From Mastigocoleus testarum BC008 (GTDB taxonomy: Bacteria; Cyanobacteriota; Cyanobacteriia; Cyanobacteriales; Nostocaceae), in the NCBI RefSeq assembly GCF_001456025.1, contig NZ_LMTZ01000130.1, positions 1 through 64,000 on the forward strand: DNA of 64,000 bases. The letters are read 5' to 3'. Shown in pieces: positions 54,886 through 63,905 of the stretch (positions are counted from its first letter, which is position 1; every line of letters begins with the position of its first letter). Position numbers and translations under genes: made by a program. Below the pieces are notes generated by a model that saw nothing but the letters and a program-made list of their open reading frames with translations, was not told where the DNA came from and made no database searches.

Positions 54886-56340
54886 ATGAAAAATTATATA
54901 GATAACAGTTTACAAATGCGATTTAAAATTATTCTCGTTTTTATTTTTGGTTTTTTGTTATGTGAATCCATAACGAACAAAGCAAAAGGTAATGAAGTAA
55001 ATATACCTCAAGAATACTTTGAAAGACTTGAAGAAGATTCCAAAATAATTAAAAATATTCAAATTAAATTTGTAAATACAGATGGTTTAACAAAGGATAA
55101 AAAAGGTCAACCAATAACAGGGCGTACTCAAAAAGATTTTATTATTGATAATCTAATATTAAAGACTGGCGATCGCTTCAGTGAAAAGCTATTAAAAACA
55201 GATTTAAGGCGTCTGCGTAAGTTCGAGTCGTTCGATCAAGTTAAAGTTTCCCTTCAAGAAGACGAGACAGGAGTAAAGATTACTTTCTTTCTTAAAGAAA
55301 GCAGTACTCCTTCTTGGATGTTTGGGGGTGGAAATAGTGGAGATATTGGAATTTACGGTCAAATTGGTTATCGAGATGTAAATATCAATGGTCTTAATGA
55401 TAAACTGAAAACCGAGTTACAAGTCAGTGGAAAAGATATTCAATTTAACGGCGAATTTACCAAGCGTTACAGTTTAGGAAAACCAAACCATTTGGGTTAC
55501 AGAATAGCAGCTTTTCGTCAGCGAAACTTTTCCGAGACTTTTAGCGATGATATTAGACTGCAGGATGGTAGTACAGCACGGGAAGGAAGATTTGGCGCTT
55601 CAGTAGCTTTATTACGTTCTTTCAATGATTGGGATGGGGCTTTAGGTTTGAACTACAGCAGAATCAGCTTGCGTAATAGTGATTATCAGGTTGCGCGGGT
55701 TGATAGTACCAATAGTCCCCTATCTGTGAGCGGTACGGGAATTGATGATTTAGTTACTTTATCTTTGCAAGTAACACAAGATAAACGCGATCGCCGGGAT
55801 TATCCCACCCAAGGGTCTATATTATCTTTGAGTACCGAACAAGCAATTCCCATTGGCTTGGGTAAAATCAAAAGTAACCGTTTGCGGGCGAATTATATCC
55901 GTTATTTACCGATAAAATTTATTGGCAGTCGTGGTTCTAGTAAAAACACTGAAATGTTAGCAGTAAACTTGCAGACTGGTACCATTATCGGTACGTTTTC
56001 CCCTGCTGATTCCTTTAATCTTGGTGGTCTTAACTCTGTCAGGGGTTATGACAATGGAAAAGTTGCAAGTGCTCGCAGTTATGGTCTAGCTTCAGTTGAA
56101 TATCGTTTTCCAATTTTCAGATCTGTTGGAGGAGTTGTATTTACAGACTTTGCTACCGATTTTGGTTCCAGTGGAAGTGTTTTAGGGGAACCGGGAGTTA
56201 AACGGGGTAAACCTGGAAGTGGTTTTGGTTATGGTGTTGGTTTGCGCGTACTATCTCCTTTTGGACTGCTGAGGGGAGATTTAGGGATCAATGATGAAGG
56301 GGATATGAGATTTGAGGTGACTACAGGTCAAAGGTTTTGA
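54886..56340 (+). CDS. Omp85-family outer-membrane protein (BamA/TamA-like)
   Basis: 484 aa. The ATG at 54886 is used; an ATG at 54919 gives a cleaner signal peptide (MRFKIILVFIFGFLLCES) and may be the true start. A single POTRA-like domain (about 50-145, IKNIQIKFVNTDG to VKITFFLKE) precedes a C-terminal beta-barrel with the Omp85 marks FNLGGLNSVRGYDNG (the VRGY/F motif) and an aromatic last residue (TTGQRF). The barrel starts at about residue 155. With one POTRA it is shorter than BamA/Oep80 (three or more), so it may be a TamA- or TpsB-like exporter or an accessory insertase. Confidence 0.88.
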   Translation: MKNYIDNSLQMRFKIILVFIFGFLLCESITNKAKGNEVNIPQEYFERLEEDSKIIKNIQIKFVNTDGLTKDKKGQPITGRTQKDFIIDNLILKTGDRFSEKLLKTDLRRLRKFESFDQVKVSLQEDETGVKITFFLKESSTPSWMFGGGNSGDIGIYGQIGYRDVNINGLNDKLKTELQVSGKDIQFNGEFTKRYSLGKPNHLGYRIAAFRQRNFSETFSDDIRLQDGSTAREGRFGASVALLRSFNDWDGALGLNYSRISLRNSDYQVARVDSTNSPLSVSGTGIDDLVTLSLQVTQDKRDRRDYPTQGSILSLSTEQAIPIGLGKIKSNRLRANYIRYLPIKFIGSRGSSKNTEMLAVNLQTGTIIGTFSPADSFNLGGLNSVRGYDNGKVASARSYGLASVEYRFPIFRSVGGVVFTDFATDFGSSGSVLGEPGVKRGKPGSGFGYGVGLRVLSPFGLLRGDLGINDEGDMRFEVTTGQRF

Positions 56341-56424
56341 TTTTAGGAGGTGCTCTCAGTAAATGGTAGGCTATTTTTATAGCATTATTAAGTACTGTTA
56401 AGTTTTTCGAGGAGAAAATCTCAA

Positions 56425-56643
56425 ATGCATTTACTAATGGAAGTCGCAACAAATACTGGACATAACTTCCCCCTTGCTTTTACTGCTGTATATGTAGTTG
56501 GTTTTATTGCTGCTGTAGGTATTGGGTCAATTGCTTGGTACAATTCCAAACGTCCTGCAGGTTGGGAAAGTAAAGACCGTCCAGACTTTGTACCTAAAGT
56601 TGAAACAGATGATAAAAGCAGCGTCAGCGAACCAAAATCTTAA
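56425..56643 (+). CDS. psb35: Photosystem II assembly protein Psb35
   Basis: 72 aa; the ATG at 56425 has GAGGAG upstream. One membrane helix (FTAVYVVGFIAAVGIGSIAW) is followed by the conserved NSKRPAGWESKDRPDFVPK and a polar tail, the pattern I know from cyanobacterial Psb35, a small subunit that stabilises the CP47 assembly module of photosystem II. The assignment rests on motif memory, not a search; a single-helix thylakoid protein is certain from the sequence. It stands alone, 84 bases after the Omp85 gene. Confidence 0.75.
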   Translation: MHLLMEVATNTGHNFPLAFTAVYVVGFIAAVGIGSIAWYNSKRPAGWESKDRPDFVPKVETDDKSSVSEPKS

Positions 56644-56989
56644 ATTCTAAGATATGAAGTTTTGAGATCCTAAGCTTTAAGATCTGAACTTTAAGACCAA
56701 GTTTTAAGACCAAGTTTTAAAACCAAATTTTGAGAAAAAGTTTTGATTGGGAACAAATTTTGTGTTTTGTCACTATAAGTTTGTCGCTATAAGATTGTGC
56801 TTATTAGAACAAAACTCATCTCAAAACATCCAATGATTCCTTTATTTGCCAAGTTCTTGTTGCTGCTTTGTTGTAAATACAACATCGCATGCAGATTTAG
56901 AAAAGGAAAAGGTATCGGAGATGTTGTAAATAGGTCAGTAGGGGCAAAGTAAATACGATTTACTAAGCCCCAAATAAAAAAAATCAGAT
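56644..56989. other. Spacer with 13-bp direct repeats
   Basis: TTTAAGACCAAG-type units repeat three times with drift at 56689-56734. Beyond that the ~345 bases show no gene. Confidence 0.5.
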
Positions 56990-57415
56990 TCAGCGATTAA
57001 CTTCTACCCAACTACGGTATAGTTTCTGAATTTGTTTGAGAATCGCATTAAAACCAGCTTCACTTGAACTACTAGTATCAGATAATTGTTGCAGTTTAGC
57101 CAAAAACTTTGCTTCCTCGGTCGCAACTTCTCCGTCACTATAAATTAAACCACTGATCGCTTGAAGTAGATTTTGATAATCTTCAGCAGTGGGGGAGTCA
57201 CCTAAATACTCTTTGATCCACTGGTAACATTCCGCTGGCTTGACCGTCACTAATTCATACAGCCAAGGTTTGATTTCTGGGTCAGATTCTATTCCTTGTT
57301 CTTGAGCTATTTTGCGAATATATTGCCTCTCTTGTGGCTGAATTATGCCATCAATCCAGGCAGCTCCCATCAGAATTTTAACTAATTGTTTGACGTTGGT
57401 GGAATTAGCAGCCAT
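56990..57415 (-). CDS. TerB-like tellurite resistance family protein
   Basis: 141 aa; the ATG at 57415 has GGAGG 6 bases upstream. The all-helical TerB fold is recognisable from the twin acidic turns AAWIDGIIQPQERQYI (about 18-33) and SGLIYSDGEVATEEAKFL (about 88-105), the metal-binding-like DG-x-x-x-x-E motifs of the family. It probably works at the membrane face or in stress signalling; direct tellurite resistance need not follow. It is in the same direction as rsmB but separated by 155 bases of short repeats, so cotranscription is uncertain. Confidence 0.8.
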   Translation of the reverse strand: MAANSTNVKQLVKILMGAAWIDGIIQPQERQYIRKIAQEQGIESDPEIKPWLYELVTVKPAECYQWIKEYLGDSPTAEDYQNLLQAISGLIYSDGEVATEEAKFLAKLQQLSDTSSSSEAGFNAILKQIQKLYRSWVEVNR

Positions 57416-57465
57416 AACTACCTCCTATGGTAGTAATGTGTCCATTTGAGATTGAACGGCACAAT

Positions 57466-57570
57466 GGGGATTAGGGATTATAGGGATTAGAAATTGGCGA
57501 CTAGGGATTGGAAATTGGAAATCAAGAAAAAATACTCATTACCCATTACCAATTAGCCATTACCAATTAC
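57466..57570. repeat. GGGATTA / TTACCAA short-repeat cluster
   Basis: Irregular tandem GGGATTA units (57466-57510) run into AAATTGG and ATTACCAATTA units (57515-57570), filling the space between the TerB-like gene and the end of rsmB. Confidence 0.7.
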
Positions 57571-58911
57571 CTAACTATTACTTTTTCTTAGGCGTGTCAT
57601 AAAAAACCCATCCATATTGTTTTCGTGTGGCAATACTTTCAAGTACCCCTGTGATGTATTGTACCTAGTTCCCAGTTCTTCCAAGCGCGAATATTCAATT
57701 TTCCAGTTTGGATTTTTGTTGAGAAAAGCTTCAATAATATTTTCATTCTCCCGTGGATGAAGGGTACAAGTCGCATAAACTAATACTCCTCCATCTTTCA
57801 CAACTGTTGCTACATGGGATAGTAATTCTTGTTGAAGTTGTGACAATTCATTCACAGAAATGGGAGTTTGTCGCCAACGAGCATCAGCATGACGGTGTAA
57901 AGTACCCAAACCCGAACAGGGTACATCCAATAAAACTCGATCAGCAGAATTCTCTAACTGGGTTAAATTACGACTATCTACAGTTATTGTCTCAATAGAT
58001 TTAAAACCCAGACGCCGGACATTTTCCTGAAATTTGCGTAATCGAGAAGCAGTGCGATCGCACGCCCAAATTTTGCCGCGATCGCCCATCAATTCAGCGA
58101 TATGAGTAGTTTTTCCTCCAGGTGCAGCACAAGCATCTACAATTACTTCTCCGGGTTGGGGATCTAACAAATGACTGACTAACTGAGCGCTAGCATCTTG
58201 AACTGTCCACCAACCTTCTTGAAAACCAGGTAATTTTTGAATCGATCCCGTGCGACCCATTAATCGTAATGCTTGTGGTGTATCCACAAGGGGTTGAGAT
58301 AAAACATCTACGGATTGAAAAGCAGCTTCAACTTCTTCTAAACTAGTTTTCAGTGGATTAACCCGTATATCAATAGTTGGTGTTTGGTTCATCCATCTGC
58401 ACAATTGCTCTGTTTCTAGATCGCCAAACTGTTCTACCCATACTTTCACAATCCAATCAGGAAAACTGTGTAAAGTTCCTAAACGTTTAATTGTTTCCTG
58501 TGGTAGTTGCAAAGGATCTTCTTTTTCTGCAAGTCTGGCATATTGACGCAGTAAGCCATTTACAAATCCTGATAGCCCCTTAAAGCCATTATCTTTAGCT
58601 AAAGCAACGGTTGTATTTACTGCTGCTGAAGTGGGGATTTTTAGTTGATAGCGCAACTGATACAGACCTAAATGTAAAATTGTGCGCAGATCTGGAGGTT
58701 GTTTATGAGATTTTTTGGTAGCTAATTGGTCAATTAGAGCATCTAAGGTTCGTTGTCTTCTAACGCTACCGTAAACTAATTCTGTCATTAGACGCCGGTC
58801 ATTGTCGCTTAAACTGGCTTTTTTTAATACTCTATCTAAAGCAACATCAGCATAAGCCCCTTTGTGAACTTCTTTTAGGGCAAAAAATGCTAATTGACGG
58901 GCGTTAAGCAT
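57571..58911 (-). CDS. rsmB: 16S rRNA (cytosine-967-C5)-methyltransferase
   Basis: 446 aa from the ATG at 58911; a TTG three codons upstream is possible. An NusB-like RNA-binding domain (about 1-145, ARQLAFFALKEV) precedes a SAM methyltransferase of the RsmB/Nop2 type: DACAAPGGKTTHIAELM (SAM motif I), VLLDVPCSGLGTLHRHADARW (the PC catalytic motif) and LVYATCTLHPRENENII (the second Cys motif). Both catalytic cysteines are present. It modifies C967 of 16S rRNA during small-subunit assembly. Nothing unusual. Confidence 0.95.
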   Translation of the reverse strand: MLNARQLAFFALKEVHKGAYADVALDRVLKKASLSDNDRRLMTELVYGSVRRQRTLDALIDQLATKKSHKQPPDLRTILHLGLYQLRYQLKIPTSAAVNTTVALAKDNGFKGLSGFVNGLLRQYARLAEKEDPLQLPQETIKRLGTLHSFPDWIVKVWVEQFGDLETEQLCRWMNQTPTIDIRVNPLKTSLEEVEAAFQSVDVLSQPLVDTPQALRLMGRTGSIQKLPGFQEGWWTVQDASAQLVSHLLDPQPGEVIVDACAAPGGKTTHIAELMGDRGKIWACDRTASRLRKFQENVRRLGFKSIETITVDSRNLTQLENSADRVLLDVPCSGLGTLHRHADARWRQTPISVNELSQLQQELLSHVATVVKDGGVLVYATCTLHPRENENIIEAFLNKNPNWKIEYSRLEELGTRYNTSQGYLKVLPHENNMDGFFMTRLRKSNS

Positions 58912-59323
58912 GTGAGTCAAATTTTGAATATAAAAGTGTGGGTTTCGTTACAATAAAACTATTTGGGAAATTATTGTATGGATTATCTGCTAAATTAAAT
59001 TAACTTTAACCCAAGAATACACTTTTTATTTAAGAACGCACTTAAATTTCCGATATCAGAGCAAGATACAGTGTAGATAAAAATAAAGTTTAGATTTCAG
59101 CAAGGAAGTCCCCTAGGAATAGCTTTTGATTCAGATTATCTTGGTATCAAGTTTGGAGTATTACAAATAGCTAATTTTCCTGCAAAATTATATAACCTTT
59201 GTGCTTATGGTTTAATTTAATTCTATGTAATAATAACCACATAAAAAATAAATTATTTCCAAGAACGAATCAGTTAAAGTAGTATTATTTTTTACTTTTA
59301 TTCAAATTCACTGAGGCGAGATC
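58912..59323. other. AT-rich spacer between rsmB and a small membrane gene
   Basis: About 410 bases; no ORF, RNA gene, repeat or clear terminator is recognised. It presumably contains both divergent promoters. Confidence 0.35.
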
Positions 59324-59557
59324 GTGCCAACAAATTTAATTTTATTAACTGCTGCATTAATTTCTGCCTGGTTTATCTTTAGAGCTTTAATTAATGTATT
59401 CAAAACTTTTCTCAGTACAGCAGTTGCTGTTTTTGTAATCATTATTCTTTTAAATGCTTTTGGCTTTACACCCGAAGATCTAATTAGAGAGATTACTAAT
59501 TTACCAGAAACTTTGGGTAATTTTATTGAACAGGTTAGAACCCAGTTAAGCCTTTAG
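59324..59557 (+). CDS. Small membrane protein
   Basis: 77 aa from a GTG with GAGGCGAG just upstream. Two hydrophobic stretches (NLILLTAALISAWFIF and FLSTAVAVFVIIILLNAF) are followed by an amphipathic C-terminal helix (DLIREITNLPETLGNFIEQV). The function is not recognised; small proteins of this form are common in cyanobacterial genomes. Confidence 0.6.
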   Translation: MPTNLILLTAALISAWFIFRALINVFKTFLSTAVAVFVIIILLNAFGFTPEDLIREITNLPETLGNFIEQVRTQLSL

Positions 59558-59819
59558 CTAATAAAGATTTATACTCAAACAACTTAAATAAGTTTTAAAT
59601 AAATAAGTTTTGAAAGTCTGCCAAACAAAAATATCCCACCGTAGCCGTTAATTATAATTTAAAATCTCAATGGTTAACAACTTTAGGGAGTGCGAATCAA
59701 TCAAGTATTCCATTTTGTTGCAGATCGCTAGATTGTGAAAGCACAGCGCGGCTTCAACACAGTTATTGCTATGGGATCTTTTAATATTTGATATTTACAG
59801 TGGTTTCAAAGTCCCAAAA

Positions 59820-60038
59820 TTAAGATTTGGGATATGGATCTCCTGGTTTTGTCCCTGGAGGTACGGGACTTAAAACAACAGGACCAAATTCACCTGGAAG
59901 TATCATATCTGTCCAACCAACCATCCGTTCATCATCACCTAAGAAAACCAACGAACCACCGTTAATGTTTTGAATCTCATCATCTGTAAGATTTTCAGAA
60001 AAAAAGTCTGCAAAACCATCTTGGGGAAATTCTTGCAT
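59820..60038 (-). CDS. Candidate RiPP/bacteriocin-like precursor with double-Gly leader
   Basis: 72 aa. The ATG at 60038 has GAGG 9 bases upstream; a TTG at 60053 lies within that site and is rejected. The first 28 residues form an acidic helical leader ending NLTDDEIQNINGG, the pattern cleaved by C39-type peptidase exporters (hydrophobic residues before GG). The 44-residue remainder begins SLVFLGDDERMVGWTDMILP and ends in a Pro/Gly-rich tail with two Lys. It contains no Cys, so a lanthipeptide or disulfide type is excluded. An amidoligase gene lies 177 bases upstream on the same strand. No exporter or peptidase gene is in view. A Nif11-like or non-exported protein remains possible. Confidence 0.65.
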   Translation of the reverse strand: MQEFPQDGFADFFSENLTDDEIQNINGGSLVFLGDDERMVGWTDMILPGEFGPVVLSPVPPGTKPGDPYPKS

Positions 60039-60215
60039 AAAAATCAGCCTCAAATTTGAAAAGTAACTCGCTGGATCGCATCTTGCTTTCAGCTAGCTTG
60101 ATTTCAAGCGCTTAACCCCTTCCCACTAAAATATCATACGACGGGAGATAAATAAAATATATGAAGTTTTCGTGTAGATACTTGAATGGGATCGGTAGTT
60201 ATTTATTACAAAAAC

Positions 60216-61328
60216 CTAAGATACTTTTGCCGCACGAGATAACCAAAGGATACGTAACTCTTCAGACATAGGTAAGGATAATAAAAATTCTTTTACAGTA
60301 ACCAAATCCCATTGCAAGAGTGTTGCTGGTGATATTTTCTCCATTGAGATAACATAATTGAGTACAGCTTCAATCAACATTGCTGACTCTAAAATCGGCT
60401 TCGATTCGAGCCAGACAGGAAATATACGCACCTCAAAAGTGTGTTTGCCAGGAATATGATGAATTAAATTTTTCAGGTTAAAGTCACAATATTTTGTTAG
60501 CTGAAGTTTAGTGAGTCTGGTTTGAGCTTCTTCCCAACTCAACTCTCTAAAGTCAGATTCATTTACCATTTCCAATAAATCATAATCCCAAACTCCCAGC
60601 CTTCTACATTGGGGATTAGTTCCTACTAACTGTTTTAAAATTTCTCCATAAGTCCACAATATATTAACCAAATTTGCAAAAATTCTTGCAGAACACAAAG
60701 CTTTACCATCAAAGTGTATATGAGTTGCCCCTTCACGAGGAATTGTGAATCCAAGAGAACGTGCTATTTCCAGAAGTGGTTCCAAGTACTGGAAATGATC
60801 TTTGCTGATGGGTGGGGTAATTAATTCACAAGGACGTTCTCGTTCTCCCGGAAGTGGTGCAGCGATCGCAATTGGGTTACCTGTATTATCAGCGACTCTA
60901 ATCATTCCCTCTGGCCCAGTCTCGGTATCGGTACCGAACAAAGCTGCGATTGGCTTTAGGACTTGATTTAGTGAAAATAACGCATCAGACTGGCAACTAA
61001 CAAGTTGAAGTAATCTCGTATCATCACTCACAATTCTATACCATCCCGGTTGTGGTTTTTGAGCTTTGTCTAAATCATCTTGTAAAGTCAAATCGTCAAC
61101 ACAACGAGCAATTAAATTTCCTTGTGGATAAAAAACCTCAAATCCCAAAGTAAGATTTTGAAATACTTGCGTTCCTGGAACCTGACTTGGTTCGGATTGT
61201 GGATAAAAAATACGATGCACCGAACCATTATATTTTTCAGCAATGGATTCTGCTAAGTCTTTTCTACTTAGCCCCATTGGTGCCATTAATTCTATTTCAA
61301 GACCAATTTTCCAGTTCAACTCAGACAT
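60216..61328 (-). CDS. Amidoligase-family enzyme (glutamine-synthetase-like fold)
   Basis: The ATG at 61328 gives 370 aa, starting MSELNWKIGLEIELMAP. An in-frame GTG at 61397 would add a hydrophobic 23-residue stretch that is probably not translated. The family marks of the putative amidoligases are visible: GLEIEL near the start, CELITPPI in the middle (metal-binding Glu), GATHIHFDGKAL (His pair), and HTFEVRIFPVW (Glu and Arg). Members are predicted to join a carboxylate to an amine with ATP, in small-molecule, peptide-tag or cell-wall pathways. Its neighbour on the same strand is a double-Gly-leader peptide gene, a natural candidate substrate (inference). Confidence 0.85.
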   Translation of the reverse strand: MSELNWKIGLEIELMAPMGLSRKDLAESIAEKYNGSVHRIFYPQSEPSQVPGTQVFQNLTLGFEVFYPQGNLIARCVDDLTLQDDLDKAQKPQPGWYRIVSDDTRLLQLVSCQSDALFSLNQVLKPIAALFGTDTETGPEGMIRVADNTGNPIAIAAPLPGERERPCELITPPISKDHFQYLEPLLEIARSLGFTIPREGATHIHFDGKALCSARIFANLVNILWTYGEILKQLVGTNPQCRRLGVWDYDLLEMVNESDFRELSWEEAQTRLTKLQLTKYCDFNLKNLIHHIPGKHTFEVRIFPVWLESKPILESAMLIEAVLNYVISMEKISPATLLQWDLVTVKEFLLSLPMSEELRILWLSRAAKVS

Positions 61329-61956
61329 AGATTCAAAATACACCCTAATAGACAGCAAGGTCAGCAAAATTACAGTTTTTTTACAGAGGTTTTGCACTGT
61401 AAATTCCCTACAAGTACTGTCACCTCCACAAACAATTTTGTCAGAGTGACCAGGAGAAGTTATGTTATCTCAACCGTATAATGGTGTCATCTAACTTATG
61501 AATATCAGCAGATTAAAACAATAGTTTTTGTACTCAGTATTCCTTAAGGAATCCAAATAGCAGATGACCTGACATTATATTGGCGATAGTTACATTTTGA
61601 CGCTCGAACATCCTATAAAATGTAATATGGAATCGCTTTTAAGTTCTTTATATTACCTATTCTCTTAAAGCTTCCTATTTTTTACACTTGTCTATTCTTC
61701 ATCTGGGCAGTCTTCGATCACATTACAACATCTACCCTGGGACATATTAACCCCAACTCCAGGATAGTTTGACAGGAAATGGTGGTGCGAGGTTTAACTG
61801 ATATCTCCTATCTTGACGAAATACTAAATACAAAACCTAAATCAATTTATTAGATCTATTTTGCTTGGATACTTAGCTGTTGAATTAGAGATAGATGAAA
61901 TTACAAATTAAAATACAGCCAAACCACAATGCCCACACAATCAATTTATTTACTAT
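61329..61956. other. Spacer between amidoligase and a secreted protein gene
   Basis: About 630 bases. AGGAGAAGTT precedes an ATG at 61461 opening a 10-codon frame (MLSQPYNGVI), too short to support. No other gene, RNA or repeat is recognised. Confidence 0.35.
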
Positions 61957-62505
61957 TTATTGACGAGCAAATCGTAACGCTTCTTCAATAATTTCGTCAT
62001 TACCCATAATTAGATTACGCTCGATGCGAAGTTTAGCATCAAGTGGCGTGCGATCGCCCCAAAATTTAGCAAGGTCTGATGCATCTTGGTAATTATATTT
62101 AGATTCTGAGTAAAATCTATAAGGATTGCGGTTCAAAGAAGATCTTGTTGACCCCAGAGCTTGAACTCTTGCATCGACCAAAAATTGTTCGAGAATCGCA
62201 ACAGCTCTTCCTCCTGCCATAATTTTTCTACCGATGCGTGCTTTAGATTGGTCTATGGACTGTCCCCAATAATCTGCAAGAACGCGTGCGTCCCAATAAT
62301 CATAACCACTTCTAAAGAATGCATTAATCTCTTTTTTTCTATCTCTCTTAGCAATTAGGTTGTAGTTACTTTGGTGTTGAATGTTCCACTGAGAGGATCT
62401 ATCAATTTGAGTGACTGATTGAGCTAAAACCGTATCGACTGAAGCTGCAATCGAAGCAATAAAAACACTGACTGATAGTAATAAAAACTTTAAGTTATAT
62501 TTCAT
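61957..62505 (-). CDS. Secreted protein with duplicated YWG/FWG module
   Basis: 182 aa with a clear Sec signal peptide (KYNLKFLLLSVSVFIASIAA, cut near VLAQ). The mature part contains two related ~40-residue modules: residues ~63-105 (YDYWDARVLADYWGQSIDQSKARIGRKIMAGG) and ~131-172 (YNYQDASDLAKFWGDRTPLDAKLRIERNLIMGN). The shared pattern is Y-x-Y-x-D-A-x-x-L-A-x-x-W-G followed by a basic helix and a Met-Gly turn. I do not recognise a named family. It is probably periplasmic, with a helical-hairpin binding role (inference). Confidence 0.75.
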   Translation of the reverse strand: MKYNLKFLLLSVSVFIASIAASVDTVLAQSVTQIDRSSQWNIQHQSNYNLIAKRDRKKEINAFFRSGYDYWDARVLADYWGQSIDQSKARIGRKIMAGGRAVAILEQFLVDARVQALGSTRSSLNRNPYRFYSESKYNYQDASDLAKFWGDRTPLDAKLRIERNLIMGNDEIIEEALRFARQ

Positions 62506-62834
62506 ACTTAAATTCCTTCTTGATTTTGCTTGGAGCCAGTTTATATTTGAGTACTAAAGATTAGTTGAACTCAATTTTGAGCTTGTTGGAGGGATACTAA
62601 ACCTCTACTAAGTCCACAAATACATCTTTACTGTTTAATACAGTTATATTGTTATATTTTTCCGAAAATTCCAATCCAGAACATTCAGACTTAAAAGATT
62701 GCAACAAATAAACCCGATTTCTCGAAGAAACCGGGTAATTTGCATATTAATCCAGTTTTTTAATCTATCAACCAGGAAAAATAAATTCCTTAGAAATGAT
62801 TGATATTTGCAGCAAAGATTTAAGAAGAAAGTTG
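62506..62834 (-). terminator. Spacer with terminator-like hairpin after ycf66 (62712-62736)
   Basis: Within this 329-base spacer, on the minus strand, ACCCGGTTTCT-TCG-AGAAATCGGGT forms an 11-bp stem followed by TTATTTG, 99 bases beyond the Ycf66 stop. It belongs to a widespread cyanobacterial palindrome (GGTTTCTTCGAGAAAT). No gene is seen in the rest of the spacer. Confidence 0.6.
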
Positions 62835-63905
62835 TTAGAAGCTCGGATAATCAGGTCGCCTTTTTTCAGGCGATCTATCTTCAGGATCGATCTGAATAAA
62901 AGTAGCTTCTTCCATATCGTCGTCTATTTGTTCCAACCAACTTGGCGTATCTTTAGTCACTTTACCTTCTGAATTCTTCACCTCCTTACCACCAGGAGTT
63001 GTAATAGTAAACTCAGTTGTATCAATAACCTCGGACTCTTTTTTTGCCTCTGTATTTTCTAACTTTGCATTTTCGACTTCTTTTTCTACTTGCGGTTCAT
63101 AAATGGTAGTTTCTACAGACTCCTCTAAAGTGTTTGTAGTTGCTGGAGGTTCTGGTGTTTCAACTTCCTCTGTATCAGGAGTTACGATTGTAAACCCAAT
63201 ATTATTAGGAGGTTTTAGCTCGTTTGTTATCTCGGTTGTTTCCGGTTCTACTTTTTCAGTAGTAGTTTTTTCTGTTTCCTCATATGTTGTAAAGCCTACA
63301 TCAGGCTCAGAACTAGTAACTTCTACTTTTTCTTCAGTTGGATTAGCGATCTGTTCTGAGGGAGGTTCAACTTTAACTTCAGCAACTTCTGCCACTTTAG
63401 GGGCTTCAGTTGAATTTTCAGCATTTTCAGCATCAGCTATTGCATCAATAGCTGCTTTATCTAAAGTTGTTGATTCAGTCCCACTTGCAGTAACATTTTG
63501 CTTTTGCTCTATTTCAGCTTTTTTGGCAGAGAATGTACTAGTAATTGTACTTACTAACTGAGTTAACTTTTCTGATATCGAGAGTTTTTCAAATTGTTCT
63601 TGAATGTTAGTTTGTAGCGCTCCCATAGAGGGAACGGGAGTTTTTTGTCCTTCTGGTGTCAACTGGCGGCGTAATTCCAAAGTTTGCCAACCAAACCAAC
63701 CGAGAAGAGCCACACTAGCCAAGTGACCCAAAAATAAACCGCCAGTAATACGACCCGAAAACACCCAGAGCATTAGCGCGTAAAAAAGTCCTACACCACT
63801 CCAGATAAAATCTTTCTTGCGGTGGATTTCTGGAATAAAGAAAGCCACTAGATACAGGGCGATGCTACCAATAGCGACCGCCAATGCCAGGAAATGTGCC
63901 AGCAT
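62835..63905 (-). CDS. Ycf66-family protein
   Basis: 356 aa; the ATG at 63905 is preceded by AAGGAG. The N-terminal ~90 residues carry three hydrophobic segments and the conserved HFLALAVAIGSIALYLVAFF and LGHLASVALLGWFGWQTLELRR, the Ycf66 signature found in cyanobacteria and some plastids. The remaining 260 residues are a very acidic Glu/Thr/Pro-rich low-complexity tail, ending DRSPEKRRPDYPSF. The family's function is not established; a thylakoid or envelope location is likely. The tail is long compared with plastid Ycf66 (about 110 aa). The last ~95 bases of the window after it hold nothing identifiable. Confidence 0.88.
   Translation of the reverse strand: MLAHFLALAVAIGSIALYLVAFFIPEIHRKKDFIWSGVGLFYALMLWVFSGRITGGLFLGHLASVALLGWFGWQTLELRRQLTPEGQKTPVPSMGALQTNIQEQFEKLSISEKLTQLVSTITSTFSAKKAEIEQKQNVTASGTESTTLDKAAIDAIADAENAENSTEAPKVAEVAEVKVEPPSEQIANPTEEKVEVTSSEPDVGFTTYEETEKTTTEKVEPETTEITNELKPPNNIGFTIVTPDTEEVETPEPPATTNTLEESVETTIYEPQVEKEVENAKLENTEAKKESEVIDTTEFTITTPGGKEVKNSEGKVTKDTPSWLEQIDDDMEEATFIQIDPEDRSPEKRRPDYPSF

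Noticed and set aside
61461..61493. Ten-codon peptide MLSQPYNGVI with AGGAG upstream
   Set aside because: Too short to separate from chance; no attenuator structure or downstream same-strand gene to regulate.
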